Below are positions 1-6,365 of a stretch of DNA of 7,980 bases, piece by piece. This DNA comes from Anaerolineales bacterium UBA3905. GTDB lineage: Bacteria; Chloroflexota; Anaerolineae; Caldilineales; Caldilineaceae. Below the pieces are notes generated by a model. It saw only the letters and a program-made list of their open reading frames with translations. It did no database searches and was not told the origin of the DNA. Each line of letters starts with the position of its first letter. The first letter of the stretch is position 1. The DNA lies in contig DGFH01000362.1 in the NCBI GenBank assembly GCA_002391565.1, forward strand, positions 6,758 through 14,737, given 5' to 3'. The translations under genes and the position numbers were made by a program.

Positions 1-1085
1 ATGAAGGGTTTCGTCGGCAAGGGCGGCGGCGTGGGTGGCGGCGGGCCGACGACCAGATGCAACTCAGGCGCTGCGCCCTCACTCTCTGCTCCCTGACCGC
101 TGTCCCAGGCAAAGAGCGAAGTTGTAGCGTCGCCGGCTGGTTGCAGCCGCACTGTCAGCGAAGTGGCGCCGTCAAGCAACTGCTGCGCCAGCCAGGCGCG
201 CATGGTGGCATCCAGCGCAAATTCGTTGGTCTTACGCGCAGCCAGGTCAGCCGCCGTCAGCGGCGCCAGCGTAATTGCGGCGGGACGGCTGTAAGCTGCG
301 ACGTAGTCGGCGTCTGTCAGATCCTGCGCATCGGCTTCAGCGATCAACTGCACCAGCCACAGCCCCGGATCGGCGGGCTCAAAACGCCGGTCGTCTAGCC
401 CGGTGAGCCGCAGCGTAGCCTGTTCGATGACTGCGCCACGCGCCACGCGCGCCAGATCGAAACGGATCATGGAGAGGAAGTGCTGATCGCCCAGACGCCC
501 GGCATACAGGAATGAATCGCCCAGATGATTGGCGCGCGTGTCGCCGCTGGCCCACCAGCCGGCGTCGCCAGTACGCGGCGTCAGCGTCAAGGTCTGACTG
601 CCAGGGGCAGGCGTCGGCGTCGGCAACAGCAGTGCGACTGCGATGCGACCAGGTGTTGGGGCGTCAGTCGGCGCTGCGTCGATTGGCGCTGCGTCGATCG
701 GCGTGGCCGTCGCCAGCACAATCGGCGTCGTCACTGTCGGCGGGCGTAGAAAATCCAGCCCGACGATGATCATCACAACCACAAAAGCCGCCACGATCAC
801 CGCCGATAGCCCCAACCAAAGATACCCTAGCCAGGCAGGGCGTTCGTCCTTATCCGATTCTGGTGGGCGCCAGGCGGCAGGGGGCGCAACCGGCGCCGAT
901 GCACCAGTATCTGCAAAATAGGGACAACTTCTGAACGTCTCGGAAAAGCAGAAGGCGACCTGATGCTCAATGTCGGGCGCCAACACGCTCTCCTGAGCGT
1001 AGCAACGGTGAGAACGCGTGGCTGCCGTGCGGATCAGCGTTGGATCGTCCTCAAGGCCGAGGTGGGGGCAGATTGTCAATTGCAT
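1..1085 (-). CDS. Membrane-anchored surface protein with four-Cys N-terminal module and DNRLRE-like domain (3' end outside window)
   Basis: The minus-strand frame is open from ATG 1085 to base 1 (361 complete codons, no stop), so the C-terminus is missing. An in-frame TAA lies upstream, and AAGGGG at 1096-1091 sits 5 bases before the ATG, which fixes the start. Domains seen: residues 1-58 form a soluble module with Cys 6, 28, 46 and 54 (starts CPHLGLEDDP, ends FRSCPYF); a Pro-rich stretch to about 80; one hydrophobic helix at about 86-110; a low-complexity Thr/Pro/Ala linker (about 115-162) with a PIDAA repeat; then a beta-rich domain at about 163-347 containing SMIRFDL and AVIEQATLRL, as in DNRLRE/CBM96-like domains of secreted proteins; then a Pro-rich linker, PPPPTPPPLP. 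Inferred topology is N-terminus inside, DNRLRE domain outside. Gene-level function is unknown. The position after a polysaccharide operon suggests a cell-surface or carbohydrate-associated role, but this is inference. Confidence 0.85.
   Translation of the reverse strand, partial: MQLTICPHLGLEDDPTLIRTAATRSHRCYAQESVLAPDIEHQVAFCFSETFRSCPYFADTGASAPVAPPAAWRPPESDKDERPAWLGYLWLGLSAVIVAAFVVVMIIVGLDFLRPPTVTTPIVLATATPIDAAPIDAAPTDAPTPGRIAVALLLPTPTPAPGSQTLTLTPRTGDAGWWASGDTRANHLGDSFLYAGRLGDQHFLSMIRFDLARVARGAVIEQATLRLTGLDDRRFEPADPGLWLVQLIAEADAQDLTDADYVAAYSRPAAITLAPLTAADLAARKTNEFALDATMRAWLAQQLLDGATSLTVRLQPAGDATTSLFAWDSGQGAESEGAAPELHLVVGPPPPTPPPLPTKPF
670..699 (-). repeat. Two 15-bp tandem copies encoding a PIDAA repeat
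   Basis: Two copies of a 15-base unit (670-684 and 685-699) differ only in the last base. They encode PIDAA twice in the extracytoplasmic linker of the surface protein, followed in the protein by a diverged PTDAP copy. The unit length is a multiple of three, so copy-number change would only lengthen or shorten the linker. Confidence 0.8.
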
Positions 1086-1090
1086 AGCGC

Positions 1091-1096
1091 CCCCTT
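1091..1096 (-). promoter_or_regulatory. Ribosome binding site of the surface-protein gene
   Basis: Minus-strand AAGGGG, 5 bases before ATG 1085. The rest of the 79-base gap (1086-1164) shows no convincing promoter or U-tailed terminator. A weak 6-base inverted pair (TTGCAG and CTGCAA, 12-base loop) lies just upstream, overlapping the Shine-Dalgarno region. The gene may be transcribed by read-through from the epimerase gene. Confidence 0.6.
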
Positions 1097-1164
1097 GCAG
1101 CAATGACCTTTACTGCAATGAATTGACGGTGCTGAGCAGAAGATTTCCATCGCGCGGACGCCTC

Positions 1165-2277
1165 CTATCGTTCCAGCAGATGCGCAACAATGCGGGCGGC
1201 AGCATGACCATCACCGTAGGGGCTGCCGGCAGTTGCCATCCGCGCATAACGCTCCTCGTCGCGCAGCAGGGCTTCGACTGCGGCGACAATACGGTCGGCG
1301 TCTGTGCCGATCAACTGGGCTGCGCCAATGTCAACTGCTTCGGGGCGTTCGGTGGTTGTGCGCAAGACAAAGACAGGTTTACCCAGCGCAGGCGCCTCTT
1401 CTTGAATCCCGCCGGAGTCCGTCATGATCAGCCATGCGCGTTGCATCAGATAGATCAGGGCGCGATAGTCAACTGGCGGCAGCAGCGTAACCCCTGCCAC
1501 GTTCGACAGATGCGCATGCACTGCGGACCAGACATGCGGATTGCGATGCACCAGATAGACGATATGCACTCTGTCACCGTGGTTTTCAGCCAGCCTCTGC
1601 AACGCCGTACAGATTGCGGCGAGCGGCGCGCCGAAATTTTCGCGACGATGAGCCGTCACCAGAATCAGGCGGTGTGTGTGCGGAAGTTGCGCCAGCAGCG
1701 TGGTGGGATCGGGCTGCCAGGGTTGTGCGGCCAGGGTGTGGAGTGCATCGATCACAGTGTTGCCCACCACGACGACGCGACGCTCTTCGATGCCTTCGCG
1801 CAGCAGGTTCTGCTGCGCCGCCCAGGTTGGCGCAAAATTGAGTTCGCTAATGTGGTCTGTGATCACCCGATTCATTTCTTCGGGAAACGGGTTCGCACGA
1901 TCATAGGTGCGCAGACCAGCTTCGACATGCGCCACCTTCACCCGGCGATGATTGGCGGCAATCGCCGCCATCGCCACCGTCGTCGTGTCGCCTTGCACGA
2001 TCACCCACTCCGGCGCATAAGAGGTCAACACATCATCCATGGCCGTTAACACGCGCGCGCTCAAGCCAGAAAGGCTCTGATCAGGCTGCATCAGCGCCAA
2101 ATCAAGATCGGGTGTGATGTTGAAGACGCCCAGCGTCTGCGCCAACATTTCGCGATGCTGCCCTGTGCTACAAATGCATACGGATGCGTGTGGCAGTCGG
2201 CGCCGCAACTCGTCGATCACGGGCGCCAGTTTGATTGCCTCTGGACGGGTGCCGAGCACAACAAGGAATTTCACCAT
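1165..2277 (-). CDS. wecB: UDP-N-acetylglucosamine 2-epimerase (non-hydrolysing, WecB family)
   Basis: A 370-residue cytoplasmic enzyme, the usual length for the family, interconverting UDP-GlcNAc and UDP-ManNAc for surface polysaccharide synthesis. Motifs seen in order: GTRPEAIKLAPV (9-20), QGDTTT (95-100), HVEAGLRT (117-124), PFPEEMNR (130-137), TAHRRENFG (208-216), HRNP (244-247), TDSGGIQEEAP (286-296), RTTTERPEA (306-314) and PYGDG (353-357). Asp97, Glu119, Glu133 and His210 occupy the positions of the residues implicated in catalysis in E. coli WecB (Asp95, Glu117, Glu131, His213, from memory), so the enzyme looks intact. ATG 2277 is preceded by AGAGG at 2287-2283 with 5-base spacing and follows the GT2 stop by 15 bases, so it belongs to the same operon. 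No UDP-ManNAc dehydrogenase (WecC) is in the window, so whether the product is used as ManNAc or oxidised further cannot be told. Confidence 0.95.
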   Translation of the reverse strand: MVKFLVVLGTRPEAIKLAPVIDELRRRLPHASVCICSTGQHREMLAQTLGVFNITPDLDLALMQPDQSLSGLSARVLTAMDDVLTSYAPEWVIVQGDTTTVAMAAIAANHRRVKVAHVEAGLRTYDRANPFPEEMNRVITDHISELNFAPTWAAQQNLLREGIEERRVVVVGNTVIDALHTLAAQPWQPDPTTLLAQLPHTHRLILVTAHRRENFGAPLAAICTALQRLAENHGDRVHIVYLVHRNPHVWSAVHAHLSNVAGVTLLPPVDYRALIYLMQRAWLIMTDSGGIQEEAPALGKPVFVLRTTTERPEAVDIGAAQLIGTDADRIVAAVEALLRDEERYARMATAGSPYGDGHAAARIVAHLLER

Positions 2278-2282
2278 GGCTC

Positions 2283-2287
2283 CCTCT
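2283..2287 (-). promoter_or_regulatory. Ribosome binding site of wecB
   Basis: Minus-strand AGAGG (within AAGAGGGAG), 5 bases before ATG 2277 and within the 15-base gap after the GT2 stop. It supports this start codon. Confidence 0.65.
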
Positions 2288-2292
2288 TGCCT

Positions 2293-3474
2293 TCATCCAT
2301 GTTGTGTCCGCGCCCAGGCAATTGGTGTACGACGCAGCCGTACACGCAAACCAATCCAAAGTCGCCACAGTACATACGGAGGCCCGATCAACAACGCACG
2401 GTAGGCAGAGCGGGGCACGCGCTCCAGTATCAAACCGAGCAACGGAAACAGCCAGCTCGCTCCCCATAACACGCCGCCAACGATTGGGTGGTCATTGGTC
2501 GCCATGCGCAACGCCGCGCCCATTGGCGCCAATACTGCTATGGTTGAAAAAGGCGGCAGGGTCAACTCGAGTAATTTGTCCAGGGCGTCGGCATCTCGTT
2601 TTCTCACGCTGCGCACGGCCAGGGGAATCACGTAACGCTTCTGCAACGAAAACGCGCCGCCATACCAGCGCATACGTTGGGGCGTTGCACTGCGCCAGTC
2701 CGTCGTGGACTGGCCTGACGACACCGCATCTGGAGCATAGGCAATTCGTTCTCCCTGAGTAACGAGATAGAGGCCATAGTCGCGATCCTCAGTGAGCGAT
2801 TCGACGCCGATCCAGGGATAATCGGTGAGAAGTGTGCGGTGAAAACACATGGCATCCCCCATCAGACGCGCCGATAGATGCAGATTGGCTTTGGCCTGAT
2901 TACGGAGACGATTGTTCAGCCGCATGTCCACATCCGCCAGTGCTGCAAATAAGCTGGCAGAGGGATTGGCGATCACATGACGGCCTTGCACGCAGCGCGC
3001 GCCCTGGGTCAGTTTTCGCGCCAACTCGGCCAGACAACCCGGATCGGGGAGGCTATCGGCGTCAAAGATCACGAATGCATCGTAGTTGCGTGAGTCGGCT
3101 AACAGCCGCTGCAACGCCCAGCTCAGAGCATAGCCCTTACGTCCACGCGGCCCATCTGTGCGCTCGTGGACTTCTGCGCCTGCCTCCTGCGCCACGTTGG
3201 CCGTGTCGTCTGTGCAATGATCGGCTATCACGTGCACATCAAAGCAAGAGGGTGGATAGCGCTGCGCCAGCAAATGTTTTACTGTGCGACCAATGACTGC
3301 CCGTTCATCGTGCGCTGGAATGACAACCGCAAGTCTTTGTGGCGACGGCAATGCTACCTTGCTGGTGCGCGGTCTGGCGCCTCCTGCTAACAACAGGCAG
3401 TAGTGATATATCAGACCTGCTGCCAGCCACAGCTCCATCAACAGGTTCACCATCTGCATAGCGTCGCCCGCCAT
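2293..3474 (-). CDS. Glycosyltransferase family 2, membrane-anchored, cellulose-synthase-like
   Basis: A GT-A fold inverting glycosyltransferase of 393 residues, placed at the inner face of the membrane. Seen: an N-terminal hydrophobic helix (about 9-31); VVIPAHDE (50-57), the start of the nucleotide-sugar fold; DHCTDDT (85-91); FDADS (137-141), with the metal-binding DxD; TEDRD (228-232), with the likely catalytic Asp; QRMRW (266-270), matching the Q/RxxRW motif of processive GT2 enzymes; and two or three hydrophobic segments between about 304 and 375. The Q/RxxRW motif hints at repeated sugar addition, but a single-addition enzyme cannot be excluded, and donor and acceptor are unknown. Start choice: ATG 3474 overlaps the upstream stop by one base (TGATG) and has AAGGGG 5 bases upstream. 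A TTG at 3477 is the alternative and would add one residue. Confidence 0.9.
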   Translation of the reverse strand: MAGDAMQMVNLLMELWLAAGLIYHYCLLLAGGARPRTSKVALPSPQRLAVVIPAHDERAVIGRTVKHLLAQRYPPSCFDVHVIADHCTDDTANVAQEAGAEVHERTDGPRGRKGYALSWALQRLLADSRNYDAFVIFDADSLPDPGCLAELARKLTQGARCVQGRHVIANPSASLFAALADVDMRLNNRLRNQAKANLHLSARLMGDAMCFHRTLLTDYPWIGVESLTEDRDYGLYLVTQGERIAYAPDAVSSGQSTTDWRSATPQRMRWYGGAFSLQKRYVIPLAVRSVRKRDADALDKLLELTLPPFSTIAVLAPMGAALRMATNDHPIVGGVLWGASWLFPLLGLILERVPRSAYRALLIGPPYVLWRLWIGLRVRLRRTPIAWARTQHG

Positions 3475-4946
3475 CAAGCCCCCTTCATCTGCAAGGCAAT
3501 TGCCACCGTCCGGAAAAGGATTTGCAGGTCGAGCAACAGCGATGCATGACGCACATAGTACAGATCGTACTCCAGTTTGATGCGTGCATCCTCAATGGTG
3601 CGCCCATATTCATATTGCACCTGCGCCCACCCCGTCAAGCCCGGGCGCACACCATGTCGCGCCCGATAGAAGGGGATCTCTCGTGTTAATCGCTCGACAA
3701 ACTCTGGGCGTTCAGGACGCGGACCGATGATGCTCATCTCGCCGCGCAAAACGTTGATGACCTGGGGCAGCTCGTCCAGTCGCGTGCGGCGCAACCAACG
3801 ACCAACCGGCGTCACCCGGCTGTCGCCGACTGCCGCCCACACTGCGCCGGTGGCAGCTTCGGCGTCAGGCGTCATCGACCGCAGCTTGTAGATCGTGAAA
3901 CAGCGGCCACCGCGCCCAACGCGCACCTGCCGATAGAAGAGCGGGCCGGGCGACGCAATCCTGTTCGCCAGCGCCACCCAGGGCAGCAGCCCCCCCAACA
4001 CGGCCAGCCCCATCAACGCCACCGCCAGGTCGATGACCCGCTTGAGGATGGCGTTGAGCCGGACGCCAACATCGTCCTGCACAGGGAAGGCCTCCTCCAG
4101 GTTATGCCCGATGTATAAGACTGGCACACGCCCCAGCACACGCTCGGTCAGTGCGCTCATGGTTGTTACACGACAGCCGCGTTCGGCGCAAGTCACGAGC
4201 GCCTCCAGCAACTCCGCACGAATGGCGTGACGATTCGTGATCGCCACCACCACTTCGTCAATCTGCAATGTGTTCACCAGCGTGGTCAGCACGGTGTGGT
4301 CGCCCCGCACCGGCGCCCCGGCCACTGTCTGCTCTTGCAGCGCAGGGTTATCATCCACAAAGCCGACCAGTTCATACCCGGAGCCGCGATAGGGGTTGGG
4401 GACGCCACCGGCATGACTCAGGTTATGCGCCAGCTCTACACCTGCGCGTCCGGCGCCAACAATCAACAGGCGCTGTTTTGTCCAGGGTTGAGTGAAAAGG
4501 CGCGCATAAGTGAAGCGCCACAATCCCAGCCCAATCAACGCCGAAGCGGCAAAGACGACAATCAAGAAACGCGAAAGCAGCGGGGGGGTGAGCCAGGGTA
4601 TCAGCGCATAGACGATCACCGTCATCAGCCCCGCACCCAACACGCTTTGCACGGCGCGCCGTGGGTGCGCAGCCTGCGGCAAGTCATACAGGTCGAAGAT
4701 GAAGGCCACCGCCAGCCAGACGCCCACCAACGTCACGAACCAGCGAAGATAGAGCGGCGTCATCACCGGACGCCAGGCCAACGCCGGTTGCGTCGTCAAC
4801 GCCAGCCAGAGTGCAAAACTGATGATGGTCAGATCGAGAGCGATCAACAGCAGCCGACGTTCGGATATCCTCAATCGTAACGTTGTGAAAAGGGAGGATG
4901 ACACGGAGCGCCCGGCAAACAGGCCTGCCATCAGATTGTACGCCAT
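3474..4946 (-). CDS. Polyprenyl-phosphate sugar phosphotransferase (WbaP/WcaJ/CpsE type), initiating enzyme
   Basis: Transfers a sugar-1-phosphate from a nucleotide sugar to undecaprenyl phosphate, the first membrane step of exopolysaccharide or O-antigen assembly. It has 490 residues, the normal length of the full-size family. Seen: four hydrophobic segments at about 32-51, 69-86, 101-118 and 127-144; a Rossmann-like central domain with VGAGRAG (163-169) and GFVDD; a fifth hydrophobic segment at about 304-323; then the bacterial sugar transferase domain with SPGPLFYRQ, YKLRSM (353-358), RLDELPQ (390-396, carrying the Asp-Glu pair), GEMSIIGPRPERPEF (402-416) and RPGLTGWAQ. No conserved segment is missing. 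ATG 4946 is chosen over ATG 4979 because AAGGAG lies 7 bases upstream. Only two bases separate it from the GT4 stop. Sugar specificity (Glc, Gal or HexNAc) cannot be read from the sequence. Confidence 0.95.
   Translation of the reverse strand: MAYNLMAGLFAGRSVSSSLFTTLRLRISERRLLLIALDLTIISFALWLALTTQPALAWRPVMTPLYLRWFVTLVGVWLAVAFIFDLYDLPQAAHPRRAVQSVLGAGLMTVIVYALIPWLTPPLLSRFLIVVFAASALIGLGLWRFTYARLFTQPWTKQRLLIVGAGRAGVELAHNLSHAGGVPNPYRGSGYELVGFVDDNPALQEQTVAGAPVRGDHTVLTTLVNTLQIDEVVVAITNRHAIRAELLEALVTCAERGCRVTTMSALTERVLGRVPVLYIGHNLEEAFPVQDDVGVRLNAILKRVIDLAVALMGLAVLGGLLPWVALANRIASPGPLFYRQVRVGRGGRCFTIYKLRSMTPDAEAATGAVWAAVGDSRVTPVGRWLRRTRLDELPQVINVLRGEMSIIGPRPERPEFVERLTREIPFYRARHGVRPGLTGWAQVQYEYGRTIEDARIKLEYDLYYVRHASLLLDLQILFRTVAIALQMKGA
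3480..3485 (-). promoter_or_regulatory. Ribosome binding site of the GT2 gene, inside the end of the phosphotransferase gene
   Basis: Minus-strand AAGGGG lies within the last codons of the phosphotransferase gene, 5 bases before ATG 3474. With the TGATG stop-start overlap it points to translational coupling of the two membrane proteins. Confidence 0.65.
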
Positions 4947-4948
4947 GG

Positions 4949-6178
4949 TCAGGCTCCTTCCGAGATTGCATCCGGGCAACTTGGGCTATACGTAAATGTG
5001 CTGGCGAGCGTGGCGGAGGCGCAATCCGGTGTGTGGTTTGGCTGGAGAGCAGGATTGCCCCCAGAGCGCGCTTCCCCTTGCGTCACAGTGCGCTCGCCAA
5101 CTACGGCAATATACATCGCCCCCAACCGTCGGCGCTCCTCAATCCGCGCCATTTCCCGCCAGGTGCGTCCGGCGTCGCCCAGCGCAGCCAGCCTGGCAGG
5201 TGTACATCTCCGCACCTCCGCCAGCGTCGCCGCCAGCGCCGTAGCGTCGCCAGCCGGCGTCACCCAGCCAGTCTGCCCCGGCGTCACGTTCTCTGTCAGC
5301 GCCCCGCTGTCACTGACGATGACCGGCTTGCCAAAGGCGTATGCTGCAGCCGGCAGCGCCGATTGGGTGGCGCCGGTGTAGGGCAACACCACGGCGCGAC
5401 ATCGACAAAACAGCTCCCAGCCGAGCCGGTCGCCGATGTGACGATTCAGGTGAATGACGCCCGGCGATGTAAGCAGAGCGCTGCGACTGCGTCCAGCTAT
5501 CACGACGCCCGGCGGGTCTCCGTTTTGCCCTTGCGCCGCTGCCAGAAGCACATCGATGCCTTTGTAACGCTCCACCCGCCCGAAAAAGAGCACCCAGGAT
5601 TCCCACATGCGTGCGGGTGGCGCTGTCAGCAATTCATCCTCCGCAGCGGCGCCCAGGAAAGTGTGCGTCAACGGCCAGGTGTGCACATGCGCTGATGGCC
5701 GTTGCCTCGTCAGCTGCTGACGATACCGTTCAGCATGTACAAGCAAGCGTCCGGCGCCGATCATGACCAGATGATTCCACAGCCGGATTAGCCGACCATG
5801 CTGTGCGTCGGGATGGGGATCAAGATCGTGCAGCGTATGGACGGTGGCAACGCCCTCTCTGCGCAGCAGCGCCAGCAGCAATGGATTCCACAGGTGCACA
5901 CCGGTGAAGTGCACGACATCGGGTTGCAACGCCATGATCTGCCGCCAGACACGCATCACCCCTGCCGGGCGTGCGCCCTCAGGCGCAAAACCAGTGGTGG
6001 TATGGGCCACCGGTGTGTGCAGATGTACACCCGGTGCATAGCGGTCGCGCGGCGCCATCGATGTCGTGACAACGTGCACTTGATGCCCCAATGTCGTCGC
6101 CTGGCGCGCCAGATCGGCAGTATACTGGTGCATACCAAATGTTGGCGATAGCAAAACGTAAATTAGCGTCAGTTTCAT
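4949..6178 (-). CDS. Glycosyltransferase family 4 (GT-B fold, group 1)
   Basis: A cytoplasmic retaining glycosyltransferase of 409 residues, first gene of the four-gene run and probably extending the lipid-linked glycan. Seen: an N-terminal Rossmann start (MKLTLIYVLLSPTFGMHQYT) with the acceptor-side GMHQYT at 15-20; DVVHFTG; the C-terminal donor domain with FFGRVERYKGIDVLL (197-211); and PYTGATQS (266-273), AFGKPVIVSDSGALTENV (281-298) and GWV. Ala residues stand where the two Glu of the classical E-x7-E motif would align (about 270 and 278). I believe an ATQS variant of this type is familiar in polysaccharide GT4 enzymes. The last 45-50 residues are polar and match nothing I recognise. Start choice: ATG 6178 begins exactly at the family's first beta strand. 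An ATG at 6244 in the same frame would add 22 unconvincing residues. No Shine-Dalgarno precedes 6178, which may reflect a leaderless message. Confidence 0.9.
   Translation of the reverse strand: MKLTLIYVLLSPTFGMHQYTADLARQATTLGHQVHVVTTSMAPRDRYAPGVHLHTPVAHTTTGFAPEGARPAGVMRVWRQIMALQPDVVHFTGVHLWNPLLLALLRREGVATVHTLHDLDPHPDAQHGRLIRLWNHLVMIGAGRLLVHAERYRQQLTRQRPSAHVHTWPLTHTFLGAAAEDELLTAPPARMWESWVLFFGRVERYKGIDVLLAAAQGQNGDPPGVVIAGRSRSALLTSPGVIHLNRHIGDRLGWELFCRCRAVVLPYTGATQSALPAAAYAFGKPVIVSDSGALTENVTPGQTGWVTPAGDATALAATLAEVRRCTPARLAALGDAGRTWREMARIEERRRLGAMYIAVVGERTVTQGEARSGGNPALQPNHTPDCASATLASTFTYSPSCPDAISEGA
4954..4959 (-). promoter_or_regulatory. Ribosome binding site of the phosphotransferase gene
   Basis: Minus-strand AAGGAG, 7 bases before ATG 4946 and overlapping the last codons of the GT4 gene. 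This is the strongest Shine-Dalgarno sequence in the window. It decides the phosphotransferase start and implies coupling to GT4 translation. Confidence 0.8.
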
Positions 6179-6185
6179 TGACAAT

Positions 6186-6215
6186 ATTGTAATCTTATTT
6201 ACCTGACAATTCCAA
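6186..6215 (-). promoter_or_regulatory. Candidate promoter of the four-gene polysaccharide operon
   Basis: Minus-strand TTGGAA (6215-6210), an 18-base spacer and TACAAT (6191-6186) fit a sigma-70-type promoter in an AT-rich island within GC-rich surroundings. Transcription would start at about 6179, directly before ATG 6178. A second possible -10, TAAGAT, lies at 6197-6192. ACAATATTGT at 6181-6190 is a perfect 10-base palindrome overlapping the -10. Found by eye only. Confidence 0.45.
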
Positions 6216-6275
6216 TGGACAAACGACAGAGCGTGGCAGGACATTGCGTCATGTATCCACCGTCACACGTCGTGG

Positions 6276-6309
6276 CATGCGTCAAACATCACGCATGACG
6301 GTTTGACGC
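6276..6309. other. Overlapping, mutually exclusive inverted repeats between the GT-C and GT4 genes
   Basis: Two perfect inverted repeats share sequence. The first pairs 6276-6282 (catgcgt) with 6291-6297 (acgcatg), 8-base loop. The second pairs 6279-6287 (gcgtcaaac) with 6301-6309 (gtttgacgc), 13-base loop. Both cannot form at once. They lie about 57-90 bases after the GT-C stop and some 60 bases upstream of the candidate -35. No T-run follows on either strand, so this is not a textbook intrinsic terminator. A factor-assisted terminator, an attenuator or a protein operator are alternatives. A gcatgac motif at 6293-6299 repeats at 6315-6321. Confidence 0.55.
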
Positions 6310-6365
6310 GTAAAGCATGACTGGTGAGCCAGGCAAGATGCGGTTTATGCTTGTGGGAATGTAAC

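Noticed and set aside
57..921. Several short plus-strand open frames at the left end
   Set aside because: They overlap the continuous minus-strand frame that encodes a membrane helix and a DNRLRE-like domain. Their translations are low-complexity Arg/Ala text.
1018..2049. Long plus-strand open frame of 343 codons
   Set aside because: It lies antisense to the wecB gene, whose protein carries all family motifs. The plus-strand translation is rich in Cys, His, Arg and Gln with no domain pattern, as expected for a shadow of a GC-rich gene.
4227..4880. Plus-strand open frame of 217 codons
   Set aside because: It is antisense to the phosphotransferase gene. The translation is dominated by Arg, Gln and His and has no recognisable motif or supporting start site.
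6179..6244. Upstream ATG at 6244 as GT4 start
   Set aside because: The extra 22 residues show no family similarity, while ATG 6178 coincides with the first beta strand of the fold. The extension would also run through the promoter-like AT-rich stretch. Not fully excluded, because a weak GGTGGA lies upstream of 6244.
6276..6309. Classical Rho-independent terminator after the GT-C gene
   Set aside because: Perfect stems are present, but no run of T follows on either strand, so I list it as an inverted-repeat element of unknown role.
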